A stretch of 64,000 nucleotides of DNA from Crotalaria pallida (Eukaryota > Streptophyta > Magnoliopsida > Fabales > Fabaceae): positions 10,932,501 through 10,996,500 of the forward strand of contig CM075652.1 in assembly GCA_037953625.1 (NCBI GenBank), written 5' to 3'. Position 1 is the stretch's first letter. Every line of letters begins with the position of its first letter. The position numbers were made by a program, and so were the translations under genes. The notes beneath the pieces were generated by a model. That model saw only the letters and a program-made list of their open reading frames with translations. It was not told the origin of the DNA and ran no database searches. Positions 23,705 through 34,300 of this stretch are shown piece by piece.

Positions 23705-24973
23705 CTCTACCAGTTATAAAAAGTAAAGGTAATCGATGAATGTCCTTGTTCATAATTTGTATGAGCCATCACTTGGAAAGAGAGGGCAACTTCTCATTCT
23801 CAATGATCGGGGTTTCCCCTTCATGCATCTGTTATGTCATACGCTTGGTCCCTTCAGGAAATCTCAATGGCATTCAACCAATTTTGGCTCACTTAATGAT
23901 GCCAACATTATGGCTCAGTGCTCTATTTTTGTTGTTCTCTACTGTATTTGGCTGAAAATTAATACTAGAATTTTAAAGGACTGATTTTTGCCTTTAGATT
24001 TTGTTTAAGATAAGGTCACTTATTTGACATCCCTTCGATGTTTTGTACGTGGGTTTTTGTAGTGATTTATTTTGGTAGACATGCATATGGACTAGTTTGT
24101 TTTGTTGCATGACTCTCTCACCTAGCTTTTGGCTGTTTCTTTTTAATATAATGTTTTATCCTCGTATACTTCTCATCTCACCTAATAATATTTATTTTTA
24201 TAATAAAAAACGTGTACAATGCCTGAGCATGTTCATGCTACCAAACAAGCTGGTAATTTTTTGAGCAACTCTCCTCTTTGATATGCTGTAAACCAATTTA
24301 TAGTGTCCAAGTAGACTGAGTTACGTACTCTTTTTTCATGCTTCGATGTGTATTCTTAATTAATTGGCAGGTATTACTCTTTCATAAGTCACCCGTAGAA
24401 GAAAGTGGGAAAGTGGGGTGTTGAATTGTAGCCCTCTTGATCACATGTTAAATCTTAAGGTTCGGAAGTTGACGTCACACATTCAAACTTCGGGAACTTC
24501 ATTTGTGGTGGTTAATGCCTGAATGTAATTGTGTAAATATCCAATTCGTGTCATAAAAAAAAGGGTTTTCTTAACCTCAGCCCTTGAATGCAGCTTCACC
24601 TCCACAAGAAGAAAGATTATTATTTGAACATATAACACAACATTCAGGTCATAAAGTTACATCCCTACTATTGCACAAAGTCTCACCCTCAAATGCTAAA
24701 CAATAGTAAGGAATGAAAAAGATAAGTTTTTAATGAGAAATAGTTTGATACCTTAAAAAGTGATATTATATATAATTTCTCAACAGAAACTTAATTTCTC
24801 TTGATTCCTTAATTAGTGCAGTTAGCAAGACCCAAACTTAAAAATGAAAATGGAACCAAAATGGCCCAAAAGTAAGACATCATAATTCAAAGGAGTTTAG
24901 CCAATGGCATGCATTATTTGTATTATTTAGCTTCGAAAATTTGATACTCTGAACAATGTCATTAAAAAGGTAC
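23705..24973. other. Convergent intergenic region with a SINE-like copy
   Basis: This lies between the 3' ends of the AAGAB-like gene (+) and chorismate mutase A (-). Around 24,385-24,565 is a SINE-like sequence (TAGCCCTC...AAATCTTAAGGTTCGGAAGTTG..., ending in an A run) resembling the one at 51,966. The rest is presumably 3' UTRs and AT-rich spacer; no gene is seen. Confidence 0.4.
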
Positions 24974-27900
24974 TTATAGTGCTCGGTCCAGCTTCCTCAA
25001 TAAATATGCAACTTGAACTTCCTTTGTCAATGGCATGATCCATTCAGCATAGAGATTAGCAACCAGGCTTGGATTTATTTTGTACACTGCCTTAGTTCCA
25101 TGTTCCTTCACATTTATAATCACTTCCTGCCCATAAATCTTTGCCTTCATCTCCACTCTCCTTTCGACTGCCTCTTCAACTTCAGGATATGTTAGCATAT
25201 CCATCAACTTTTCCTTATCCTGCAAAACCACCTCAACAAAATAAAACTTGAATCCGAAAAGTTAGGCTTGCATAAAAATGAAAATGAAACCTGAAAGTGT
25301 ATGTCCCTTTGCATTGTGATCTCCTCAAATTTGTAAGCATGCCCTTCAAAGTCAGTACCATTTACCAGTAACCATCAAGAATAATTATGATTAGTTGATT
25401 ACTACTTTGATTAACATATAATTGCACCTGTTCTATAATGGCAGCTTTATAAGCATCTGGTGCAGCTTGAAATTTCGCCTCAGCTACAAATTTGCCATAA
25501 TGAATTCTCTTTGAGAGGGCCTGTAGTCACAAGAAACCACGAGTTTCCAGCAATGTAAGAATTAAGAACCAGAATTTAAGATTACAATCTAACCTTAAGC
25601 GGATAAACTTGTCAAGCTTAGCTCATGAAATTTACAATTGGCAATGGCAAAACCATAAAGAAAAAGATCATACAGACTTGGATTGTTACTAAGTATTAGT
25701 TTCCTCTACAGAAGGACTGAACATATTGGAGAACACATAATGATGAACCTAACTCCAATTCCTTGCATTAGAGAGTTGACTTGTAGACAAAGAAAGAGTT
25801 TTGGATTTCTTCCAGAAGTACAGATTTTAGTTTCTTCTTTATGAAAAAAGCATCCCATTTACTTTATCCTGTTTTAATGAGGAAACAGCAAAAAATAAAA
25901 TCTTTCCTAAATGGTATCTTACACATTTACATGGATCAAACAATGTCACTGTGTTCTGTATAAATGGTTCAATGAAGCTATTCTTCATAAAAGTGAAATG
26001 TTGCTTTTTTAGCAAATTAATACCAGAGGACATAGAAATGACATGAGATGAGGATCAACCATAGTCAAAGCGTTGGATTGCTGGATAATAGATTATGAAA
26101 ATGCAGAGAGACCCCTTAATATGGAGGAGATTTGAAAGCTGAAAATAACAAGGTAGCACACCCCTAGACATCATTTCAAATGAGAACTGAATTAACTAAA
26201 AGGTAATAATAATAAGGTGTACCTGCAAGCATATTGTATCACAAACAGCAGTGGATCCACAATTACCATCATCTCCTTCCTTGACCAATTGTGGGATAAG
26301 AACTCTGAAGTATACATTCCACACTTTGTCATTTATATTTATTGAATTGGCAATAGGGTGCAATACCTATTCACACATTACAAGAAATACATCGAAGAAG
26401 CAATTAGAACATTACATTTTCACAGATTACATAGAGATTCAGCCAGGAAGTAATTAGCACATAAAAGATTTAGCAACACAACCATTAAACATTTAACATT
26501 TAACAAGAGAGGGACAGCGAGAGTTCATAACATATGAATTATACTAGATATTTTGTCATTTAACTGAATCTGATAATTAATATAATGTATGTTCATATGT
26601 GACACAAAATTTATGCCGTGACTAACTTGATTTGGTTAAACTGTAATTGCTGACATAAGCATATTGATTTTCCTGCGCCTGATAGGAAATAATAATGGGT
26701 TTTCTTAACCTAAGAATCCCAAAGTGGTTAGTATTTCTTGAAAATAATGCATCTAATAAATGAAAGGACTTGCGCTTTTATTTTTTCAGAAATACTAACC
26801 ACTTTGGGGTGCTTATTCTAAGCTCTAAGGCTTTGTTTGGTTGCACGAGAGAAAAAGGGAAGAGAGAAAATGAGGAGAAAGAAAACGAGAAGAAAGATTA
26901 TGAAGAGAAAATGAGTACGATTTTGCGGTTGTTTGGTTAGAGGAGAGAAAATGAGAAGAAATATGAAAGAGAAATAAGTTGTTTTGTTGATTGGAAGAGA
27001 AAAGTGGAAAAAAAATATTTATATAAAAAATTGTGTCAGATTAAATTTAAAAAAAAAAAAAAAACAACTTAGAGCGCAAGTATACTCAATGCTCCAGTAC
27101 AAGCACATGGAGAGCACAGCACGCACGGAACCCAATGTTCCCTCAAAATCTCGCCTAGTGTGGGAAGAGAATTTTTTGCCGTGGGACCCAGTCAATTTTT
27201 TCTCTCCCTCCGTTTTCTCTTCTGTACCAAACAGGAGAAAACTCAATTTTTCTCTCAATTTCTTTCCTCTCAAATTCTCTTCCCCCAAATTCCACCCTAC
27301 CAAACAGAGTGTAAGGGTTGAAGTTAAGAAAACCCATAATAATATAATAGCAAGGTTTTTTTTTTTTTTTTTTAATGTGGAAAGGTTTGTTGCCTACTTG
27401 ATATCAACTTTTTCCTTTTCATAAAACTTTGAAAAGAGAAACTTTAATTTCAAATTCGTCACAAATGGCCTACATCTTAACCCCCCTCCAAAGAATTTCC
27501 TGACATGTTATCTTTACACTTGCATGGCTAGTGCCATTACTACTGTAATGAACTACAATTCCTTAACCTCCTTCCGGATCATAACCTCCTAAACACTACC
27601 TGTTCAGGCTTGGCAAGGAGGAACTTATCAGACTACTACACATTGTAATTCTATCCACCCCAAAGCATACTTCTGTTCATTTGAATATATTAATTTCAGA
27701 TTTGGACCCTCCAGAGTGAATTTAGAGAGTGAAGAGCAGTACTGATAATCATTGATGAGAGAATCAACAGGTTAAAATTTTAAAGGCAAATGCTAACAAG
27801 TGTGGTAAAAGTTCATTGAAACTTGCATTTTTCTGGATTTTCGAGAGATGAAATGATGTGCACTTATGATTGTTTTTCCTATTGTAGTAACCTTAACAAG

Positions 27901-29332
27901 TGCCCTGTGCCCTAAGGGCACTTGTTAGCAAGACCCAATTTTAAAATATACAAGCATCTGGATAACAAATCATGGATATGTGTGACTCCACTCCCTTGAT
28001 TTTCTCACCAATGGTTATTATTTGCCCTTTACTCAACAAAGTGCACTCTTCAATGAATCTATAGTAAATAAGTTCAGTGGAAAAACAAAATCATAAGGGA
28101 ACAGCCTTCATTGTTGCTAAGGCATATTCATTACCTTAGGGTATTGCAATGGTAGTAACATTGGTTCAGGCAGACCATCAGGAAAGAAAGGATGCTCATC
28201 AGGGCTCTTGTATCTTCCAACCTTCAGTGTAATGGAAACCCAATCAGGAAATTCGAAATTTATATTTCAAGACCTTGAACTTTCATTTTATCAATTTTAT
28301 TGAAAACTTTCAATTGATAATAGCTTTTCGTGCTCATACACTTACCTTGGCATGAAGCTTCTCAGTTTCCCTCAGAATATATTCTACCAGCGAGCCATGA
28401 AATCCATCTATGGAGAAGGCATCAGGATCGTATGCATCTTCATTGTAACAGTATTGTGCTCGCTCCAAGAGGCTAACGATTATGCTATCCTCTAGACGAA
28501 TTAAAGAGTGTCTTATATTATCAAGGGTCAGGGTTTCACTTCCATCAATCCTTATCTTTGTTGGCACTGATCTGTACAAAAGAAATGGGGAAAGTTTCAA
28601 ATTTGATTGACCAATTCGGAAAGCAAAAGTGATGATGTCCTTCATATAAACAACTATTATGAACTTGCAGGCTTTAAGGATGAAAACATGCAACTAGCAC
28701 AGGAAACTACGTGCAAAGCCAAACGTCGTAGTTTTAAGTTGCAGTCTGCAACCACATTGCAGCTGCAATTGTGCCTACATAGGCTGCATATTCTCGCAAT
28801 TGTCTGTAATTTCTGTGATCGCAAGTCGCAACACAGCTACAAACCTACAATTTATAACAAATCTGTTAATGTTACCAGATCAATTTCCTCTTTGCTAATC
28901 CAGCAATTTCCATTGAGCCTGAAGACTTTAAGATCATAAAGAGGTAGACCACATTATAGAGAAAAAAAAAAAACTAGTGATTGATTCTACAGACAATTGA
29001 AATTACATGTAACAAAGTATTAAAAAACTAGAAATTATGACACCCCACAAATGCAGAGACAAATCAGAATCAAATAAAAATATAATCTTTTAGAACATAG
29101 AATTGAATTGATGAGAAACTCGAAATGGAAAATTTTAATGTAGTACTCACTCATAAGAAGCTGAATGTGCCTGAATAGAAGAAAGGTTGCATTGTTTGGG
29201 AAAAACTGAATTGGTGTTGGAGGGAAAGAAAGTTGTATGTTTTGTGAGATCAAAAGCACAACTGACTCTTGAAGAATGGGATAAATGAAAAGGTGTTGCC
29301 AAGTAGGTAGCTGTTAAAAGTTTGGCCTCCAT
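24974..29332 (-). CDS. CM1: Chorismate mutase, plastid type, copy A (6 exons)
   Basis: Exons on the minus strand: 29332-29151, 28571-28346, 28221-28135, 26366-26223, 25520-25428, 25219-24974, giving 325 aa with all phases closing. The enzyme converts chorismate to prephenate, the first committed step to Phe and Tyr. The first 55-60 residues (MEAKLLTATYLATPF...) are Ser/Thr-rich and nearly free of acidic residues, fitting a chloroplast transit peptide. The AroQ-type all-helical fold follows: SLIRLEDSIIVSLLERAQYC (helix 1 with the substrate Arg), DAFSIDGFHGSLVEY, EHPFFPDGLPEPM, the GDDGNCGSTAVCD regulatory loop, SKRIHYGKFVAEAKF (active-site Arg and Lys) and PLTKEVQVAYLLRKLD. Plastid enzymes of this group are usually activated by Trp and inhibited by Phe/Tyr; that is not tested here. 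Intron 3 carries a Tourist-like MITE absent from copy B. Confidence 0.94.
26706..26825. mobile_element. Palindromic MITE remnant in intron 3 of chorismate mutase A
   Basis: Inverted arms CCAAAGTGGTTAGTATTTCT and AGAAATACTAACCACTTTGG surround a 50-bp spacer. GGGTTTTCTTAAC before the left arm reappears as GTTAAGAAAACCC at 27323, past the Tourist-like element. The palindrome was therefore probably larger and was split by it. A fragment of the same end (GGGTTTTCTTAACCTCAG) occurs at 24564. Confidence 0.5.
26829..27311. mobile_element. Tourist-like (PIF/Harbinger) MITE
   Basis: Inverted ends GGCTTTGTTTGGTT and the complement of ACCAAACAGAGTG are flanked by TAA (26826-26828 and 27312-27314). The interior is strand-asymmetric: purine-rich (GAGAGAAAA) at left, pyrimidine-rich (TTCTCTC) at right, which explains the low-complexity ORFs here. 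It is missing from the matching intron of copy B, so it arrived after the duplication or was lost there. Confidence 0.6.
28725..28870. repeat. TTGCAGTCTGCAACC-type dispersed repeat, copy 1 of 4
   Basis: A short repeat with phrases AAGTTGCAGTCTGCAACC, GGCTGCATATTCTCGCAATTG and TGTAATTTCTGTGATCGCAA. Related copies sit near 29845-29965, 34905-35015 and 35930-36050, each in the intron or spacer just downstream (in transcription) of a chorismate mutase first exon. Confidence 0.55.
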
Positions 29333-30619
29333 TGGAAAGAGAGGGAGAAAGAGAAAGAAATGAATGATAATGGTGATGATGATGTGAAATTGAGTAATAG
29401 AGAAGAAATATAAGGATGGAAGAAGACAGAAGAAAAAAGTAGTTTGGAGGTTTTGTGGATGAGGACTGAATAAAGCATTTTAAAAACTTGGCTCTCTTTT
29501 GCCCAAGTATCCTCAAAACAGGTCAGCACATCAGGAAAATTATAAATGAAGTTGAGAAGCATTGAAGTACTTTCTTGGATTCTAATGTTCGTCTCTTCAT
29601 CTAGTAGTATAGCCTTAAAATTTTTTGTATTAAATCAATTGTCAAACACTGAATATCTAAGGAGGATGCTAATCTTACAAAGAATTATAACTTAAGCACT
29701 AGAGTACATTAGAAACAGTAAATCTGCTTGTAGGGTTAACATTGTGTTACAATATCTAACACCATGTCCCTAGGCCTCACCGAGTGGGACCCTTGTGCAC
29801 TAGACTATCCTTTATTTTGTTACAAAATCAGAAAATCGAGCACCATTGATTTATGTAGCAGTCTGTAGCTGCATAACAACTCCAATTGAGCCCATACTGG
29901 CTGCATAAAACTGCAATGCAATGGTAATTTAAAACAAGGTTTTTAATGTTTCAGATCAATTATATAAAACTAACTTAATGGCATGGTAAGGTAGCGATTG
30001 TTGCACGAACAAGGACATAACATGACGAAAGGATGTCCTGTTCTATTTACAGAATACACCAATTTCATAACAAAATCCACATTTCCTATGTTAACATGTC
30101 TGCCAAATGCTATCTAAGATCTTAAAAGGGCTGAGTAGAACACATTCATCCACATTACAATACAAACTTAGATATTTTAAACGGACCCCACCTAATTGTT
30201 TTTATAATTTTTCACTTTCTTGTAATTTAAGAACTGGACGGCAACTTTCAAAGGTTCCCTTGATGACAGCACAACTTACCATACACTTCTATTTTAAACA
30301 TTTGTCCCTCTCTCTCTGGACCCACATAAACCCAAAAAATGTTACTTAAGAAATAAGAATTGTGCCTTGGGAGTTAAGCAAAGCATTAAAAGTACTTGGT
30401 GATTGTTAGGTTGATTCTGTAGACAATTGCAAATTTGCAATCACAACTATAGTCAGCTCAATTGGTTAGGCACCCATCAACCCAGGAAGTGTAAAATAAA
30501 AAGAAAAACAATTTGTCTATAAAAAAGCACCAAATTAATTGCAGAGAGGCAATAATAAATTGAGAATCAAATAATAAAAATGTGACGTTGTATTATTTAG
30601 AACAGAGAATAGAAATTTA

Positions 30620-30790
30620 TTTATGAAAAGACAGTGATGAATAGGTCTAGAGTGCTGGTGCGGGTCACTGAAGAGAAAAGATTGCATTTTTGGGAGAAAA
30701 CTGAAATGGGGTTGAAGGGAAAGCAATTTACACGTTTTGTGAAATGCAACCAAGGTTGAAGGGAAAACGACATAGAGAGAGTTTTGTGAA
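30620..30790 (-). pseudogene. Relic of a second chorismate mutase first exon (upstream of copy A)
   Basis: On the minus strand, TGCTTTCCCTTCAACCCC and CCCAAAAATGCAATCTTTTC align with the first exon at 36538-36716 (CGCTTTCCTTCCAACCCC, CCTAAAAGATGCAAACTTTC). The MEAKLL start is gone, and homology stops at CTTCAGTGACC where the other copies continue to a GTGAGT donor. It cannot serve as a coding first exon. It sits about 1.3 kb upstream of the working exon 1 of copy A, mirroring the spacing in copy B. Confidence 0.6.
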
Positions 30791-30917
30791 GTGGGGTTGA
30801 AGGGACCGATATGGAGACTGAAGCGATTACAAGAGCTGATACTCTCAAGTGCCGCCGTTACACTATCTATCACTTTAGCATTTTTTAATTTGTTCCAAAT
30901 AATTTACTTACTCTTTA

Positions 30918-31062
30918 TTACTTGTGCGATCGGTACACTTGCCGAATTGCCAACAAGTTTTTGGCGCCATTGTCGGGGATTGAAATTCGATTCTAGTAAT
31001 TGTTAGGTTTTATTTGTTATTACTTGTGCGATTGGTACACTTGCCGAATTGCCAACATATAT
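30918..31062 (+). mobile_element. Fragment of an Athila-like LTR end plus primer site
   Basis: ACTTGTGCGATCGGTACACTTG leads into AGTTTTTGGCGCCATTGTCGGGGA (the primer-site part is 30962-30979), matching the LTR/primer-site junction of the Athila-like element at 54700-54745 with substitutions. A second copy of the LTR-end phrase (TTGTGCGATTGGTACACTTG) follows about 100 bp later. It lies between the two chorismate mutase units. Most of the element is gone. Confidence 0.6.
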
Positions 31063-31383
31063 GTCATTGTGGTGTTTTGTTAGCCACGTCAGCAATTAAT
31101 GAATTTTCCTAACGGCATGTACTAAAACCAAATTTTCAGAACAATTAAGATGAGTCAAGGTCAAAAGAACTTCTAGGGACCAAAACCAAAACACTCCCAA
31201 CTTTCAGGGACTAAAGACATAAATAAGTCAAAATGAAATTGCAATGAAATGGTACAAAATAAGACATCTTATTTCAAATAAATTTACCCAATGTATTCAA
31301 TCAGAGACATAAATTATAAGTATAATTACTATGAAAATCTTAATACTCTATGAACAATGTAATTAAAAAGGTACTTATTATGT

Positions 31384-34300
31384 TCAGTCCAGCTTCCTTA
31401 ATAAATATGCAACTTGAACTTCTTTTGTCAATGGCATGATCCAATCACTATATAAATCAGCAACCAAGCTTGGATTTATTTTGTACACTGGCTCAGCTCG
31501 ATGTTCCTTCATATTTATGACCACTTCCTGCCCATAAGTCTTGGTTTTCATCTCTACTCTCCTTTTGATTGCTTCTTCAACTTCAGGGTATGTTAGCAAA
31601 TCCATCAACTTTTCCTTATCCTGCAAAATCAGCTCCATGAATCAAACTTGACTCCGAAAATTTCAGCATGCAGAAAAATGAAAATGAAACCTGAAAGTGT
31701 CCCTTTGCATTACAATCTCCTCAGACTTGTAAACAAGTCCATCAAAATCAGTACCATGGCATTTACCAATAACCATATAGTTTAATAGTGACAAAACACT
31801 TTATGGAACAAGAACTACTATGAATAGTGGATTATAATATCTTTGATTAACATGTTTGCCATTTGAAGTAGGTTTATCGTTGATAATATTGAATTTCCCT
31901 AAAGTAGAAAAATAATAAGAATTGTATAGTAGTCTGGCCCTCTTGACAAGTATTGTTTACCTGTGCTATAATGGCAGCTTTATATGCATCCGGATCAGCT
32001 AGAAATTTTGCCTCAGCTACAAATTTGCCATAATGGATTCTCTTTGAGAGGGCCTGGAGTCACAAGAAATCACCAGTTTCCAGCAATATAAGAAACAGAA
32101 TTGGCAATTACAATCTACATTTCAAATCTTCGAGGATCAAAATTTGACAAAATAATGCATGCTAAATGTTAGCTAAGGTAACTTGCAAGTAGTAACAGGT
32201 TGTATCAAGCCTAGGCCAAGAAATTTATAATTGGCAATGGCAAAACAATTAAAAGAAAGACATGCAGGCTTGACACCAGTTCCTTACACTACAGAGCTGT
32301 CATATAGACAAAGAGAGAGTTTTGGGTGTCTTCACCTCCTTTTTTTTTAAAGAAAAAATCTGCTAACATTAAAAATGGTGGCCCAAGGCACGAGGCTCCC
32401 ACCTAGTGGGGTCTAGAGAGAGTAGGTGTACACAGCCTTACCCCCGAGCGGGAGAGGCTGTTTCCAGGATTTGAACCCGTGATCTCTTGGCCACCAAGCA
32501 ACAACCTTATCGTTGCGCCAAGGCTCGCCCTCTATGAAAAAATATAAAAACTCCACTAACGCTATCCTGTTTTAATGAGGAAACAACAATAAAAGCCTTC
32601 CCTCAGTACAGGGGTCAGTTGCATCGATCAAACAATGTCATTGTGTTATATCATAAATGGTTTAACAAGGGAACAACTGTTCTTTATTTTTCATATAAGT
32701 GGAATATTGATTTGTTACTGTTTCAGAAACATCAAACCAATAGGTCTTGCCATTGCAAATGTTAGAAATAACTACCAAAGAGGACGTGGAAAGAACATGA
32801 AATGAGGGTCAACCATAGTCAAGGAGATGGATAGATATAAACATGATAATACCATATGCTTAGAGACCCTTCAATATGATTTGTTACTGTTTCAGAAACA
32901 TCAAACCAATAGGTCTTGCCATTGCAAATGTTAGAAATAACTACCAAAGAGGACGTGGAAAGAACATGAAATGAGGGTCAACCATAGTCAAGGAGATGGA
33001 TAGATATAAACATGATAATACCATATGCTTAGAGACCCTTCAATATGGAGTAGATTTGAAATTTGAAATAACAAGGTAACCCCCATGTACATCATTTCAA
33101 GTTTTCAACTGAGAACTGAATTAACTAAAAGGTAACTAGTAATGTGTACCTGCAAGCACATTGTATCACAAACAGCAGTGGATCCACAATTACCATCATC
33201 TCCATCCTTGACTAACTGTGGGATAAGAACTCTGAAGTATACATTCCACACTTTGTCATTTATATTTATTGAATTGGCAATAGGGTGCAATACCTATTCA
33301 CACATTACACAAAAATTCAGTGAAGAAGCAATTAGCACAATAACATTTAAAGGTTACATAGAATTCACTGAAGAAGAATCATAACATAAAAGATTTAGCA
33401 ACACAACCATTAGACATGTAACAGAGTGAGTCAGAGAGACAGAGAGAGCTCATAGCAGAAGAATTATAGTAGATATTTTGTCATAAGATAAATCTGCAAA
33501 TTGATATATTGAATTGGCAATAGGGTGCAATACCTATTCACACATTACACGAAAATTCAGCGAAGAAGCAATTAGCACAATAACATTTAAAGGTTACATA
33601 GAATTCACTGAAGAAGAATCATAACATAAAAGATTTAGCAACACAACCATTAGACATGTAACAGAGTGAGTCAGAGAGACAGAGAGAGCTCATAGCAGAA
33701 GAATTATAGTAGATATTTTGTCATAAGATAAATCTGTAAATTAATATAATCTATCTTTGACAGAATATTTATATGACAGGATTACAGTGATAGCTTGTTC
33801 TGGTTAGCTGTAAATGCAGAAATAACAAGCACATTGATTTTCCTAGACCTAATAATCAATAATATCATAGAAAGGTTTGCTACCTACTTGATATCAACCT
33901 TTTCCTTTTCATAAAACTTTAAAAAGAGAAAACTATCATGTAAATCTATTTGCCCTTTACTCAGAGGACCAAAATTCAACAAGTTCAGTGGCAAAACAAA
34001 ATCTTAATCGGAGAACCTTCATAATTGCTAAGGCATATTCCTTACATTAGGGTATTGCAATGGCGGTAACAATGGTTCAGGAAGGCCATCAGGAAAGAAA
34101 GGATGCTCATCAGGACTCTTGTATCTACCCACCTTCAGTGTAAAATGGAAACACAGTCAGGAAAATTAAAATTTATATTTTATGACCTAGTACTTCCACT
34201 TTATCGTTTTTATATTTTAAATTTTCATTTGATCATAGCTTTTCATGCGTTGGTCCATACCTTAGCATGAAGTGTCTCAGTTTCCCTGAGAATATATTCA

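Noticed and set aside
26984..27424. 146-codon + ORF and matching minus ORFs
   Set aside because: They lie across the Tourist-like MITE and consist of its purine/pyrimidine-rich halves.
32711..33745. CRISPR-like or satellite array
   Set aside because: There are only two copies of each of two unrelated duplications, with no spacer structure; this is plant nuclear DNA.
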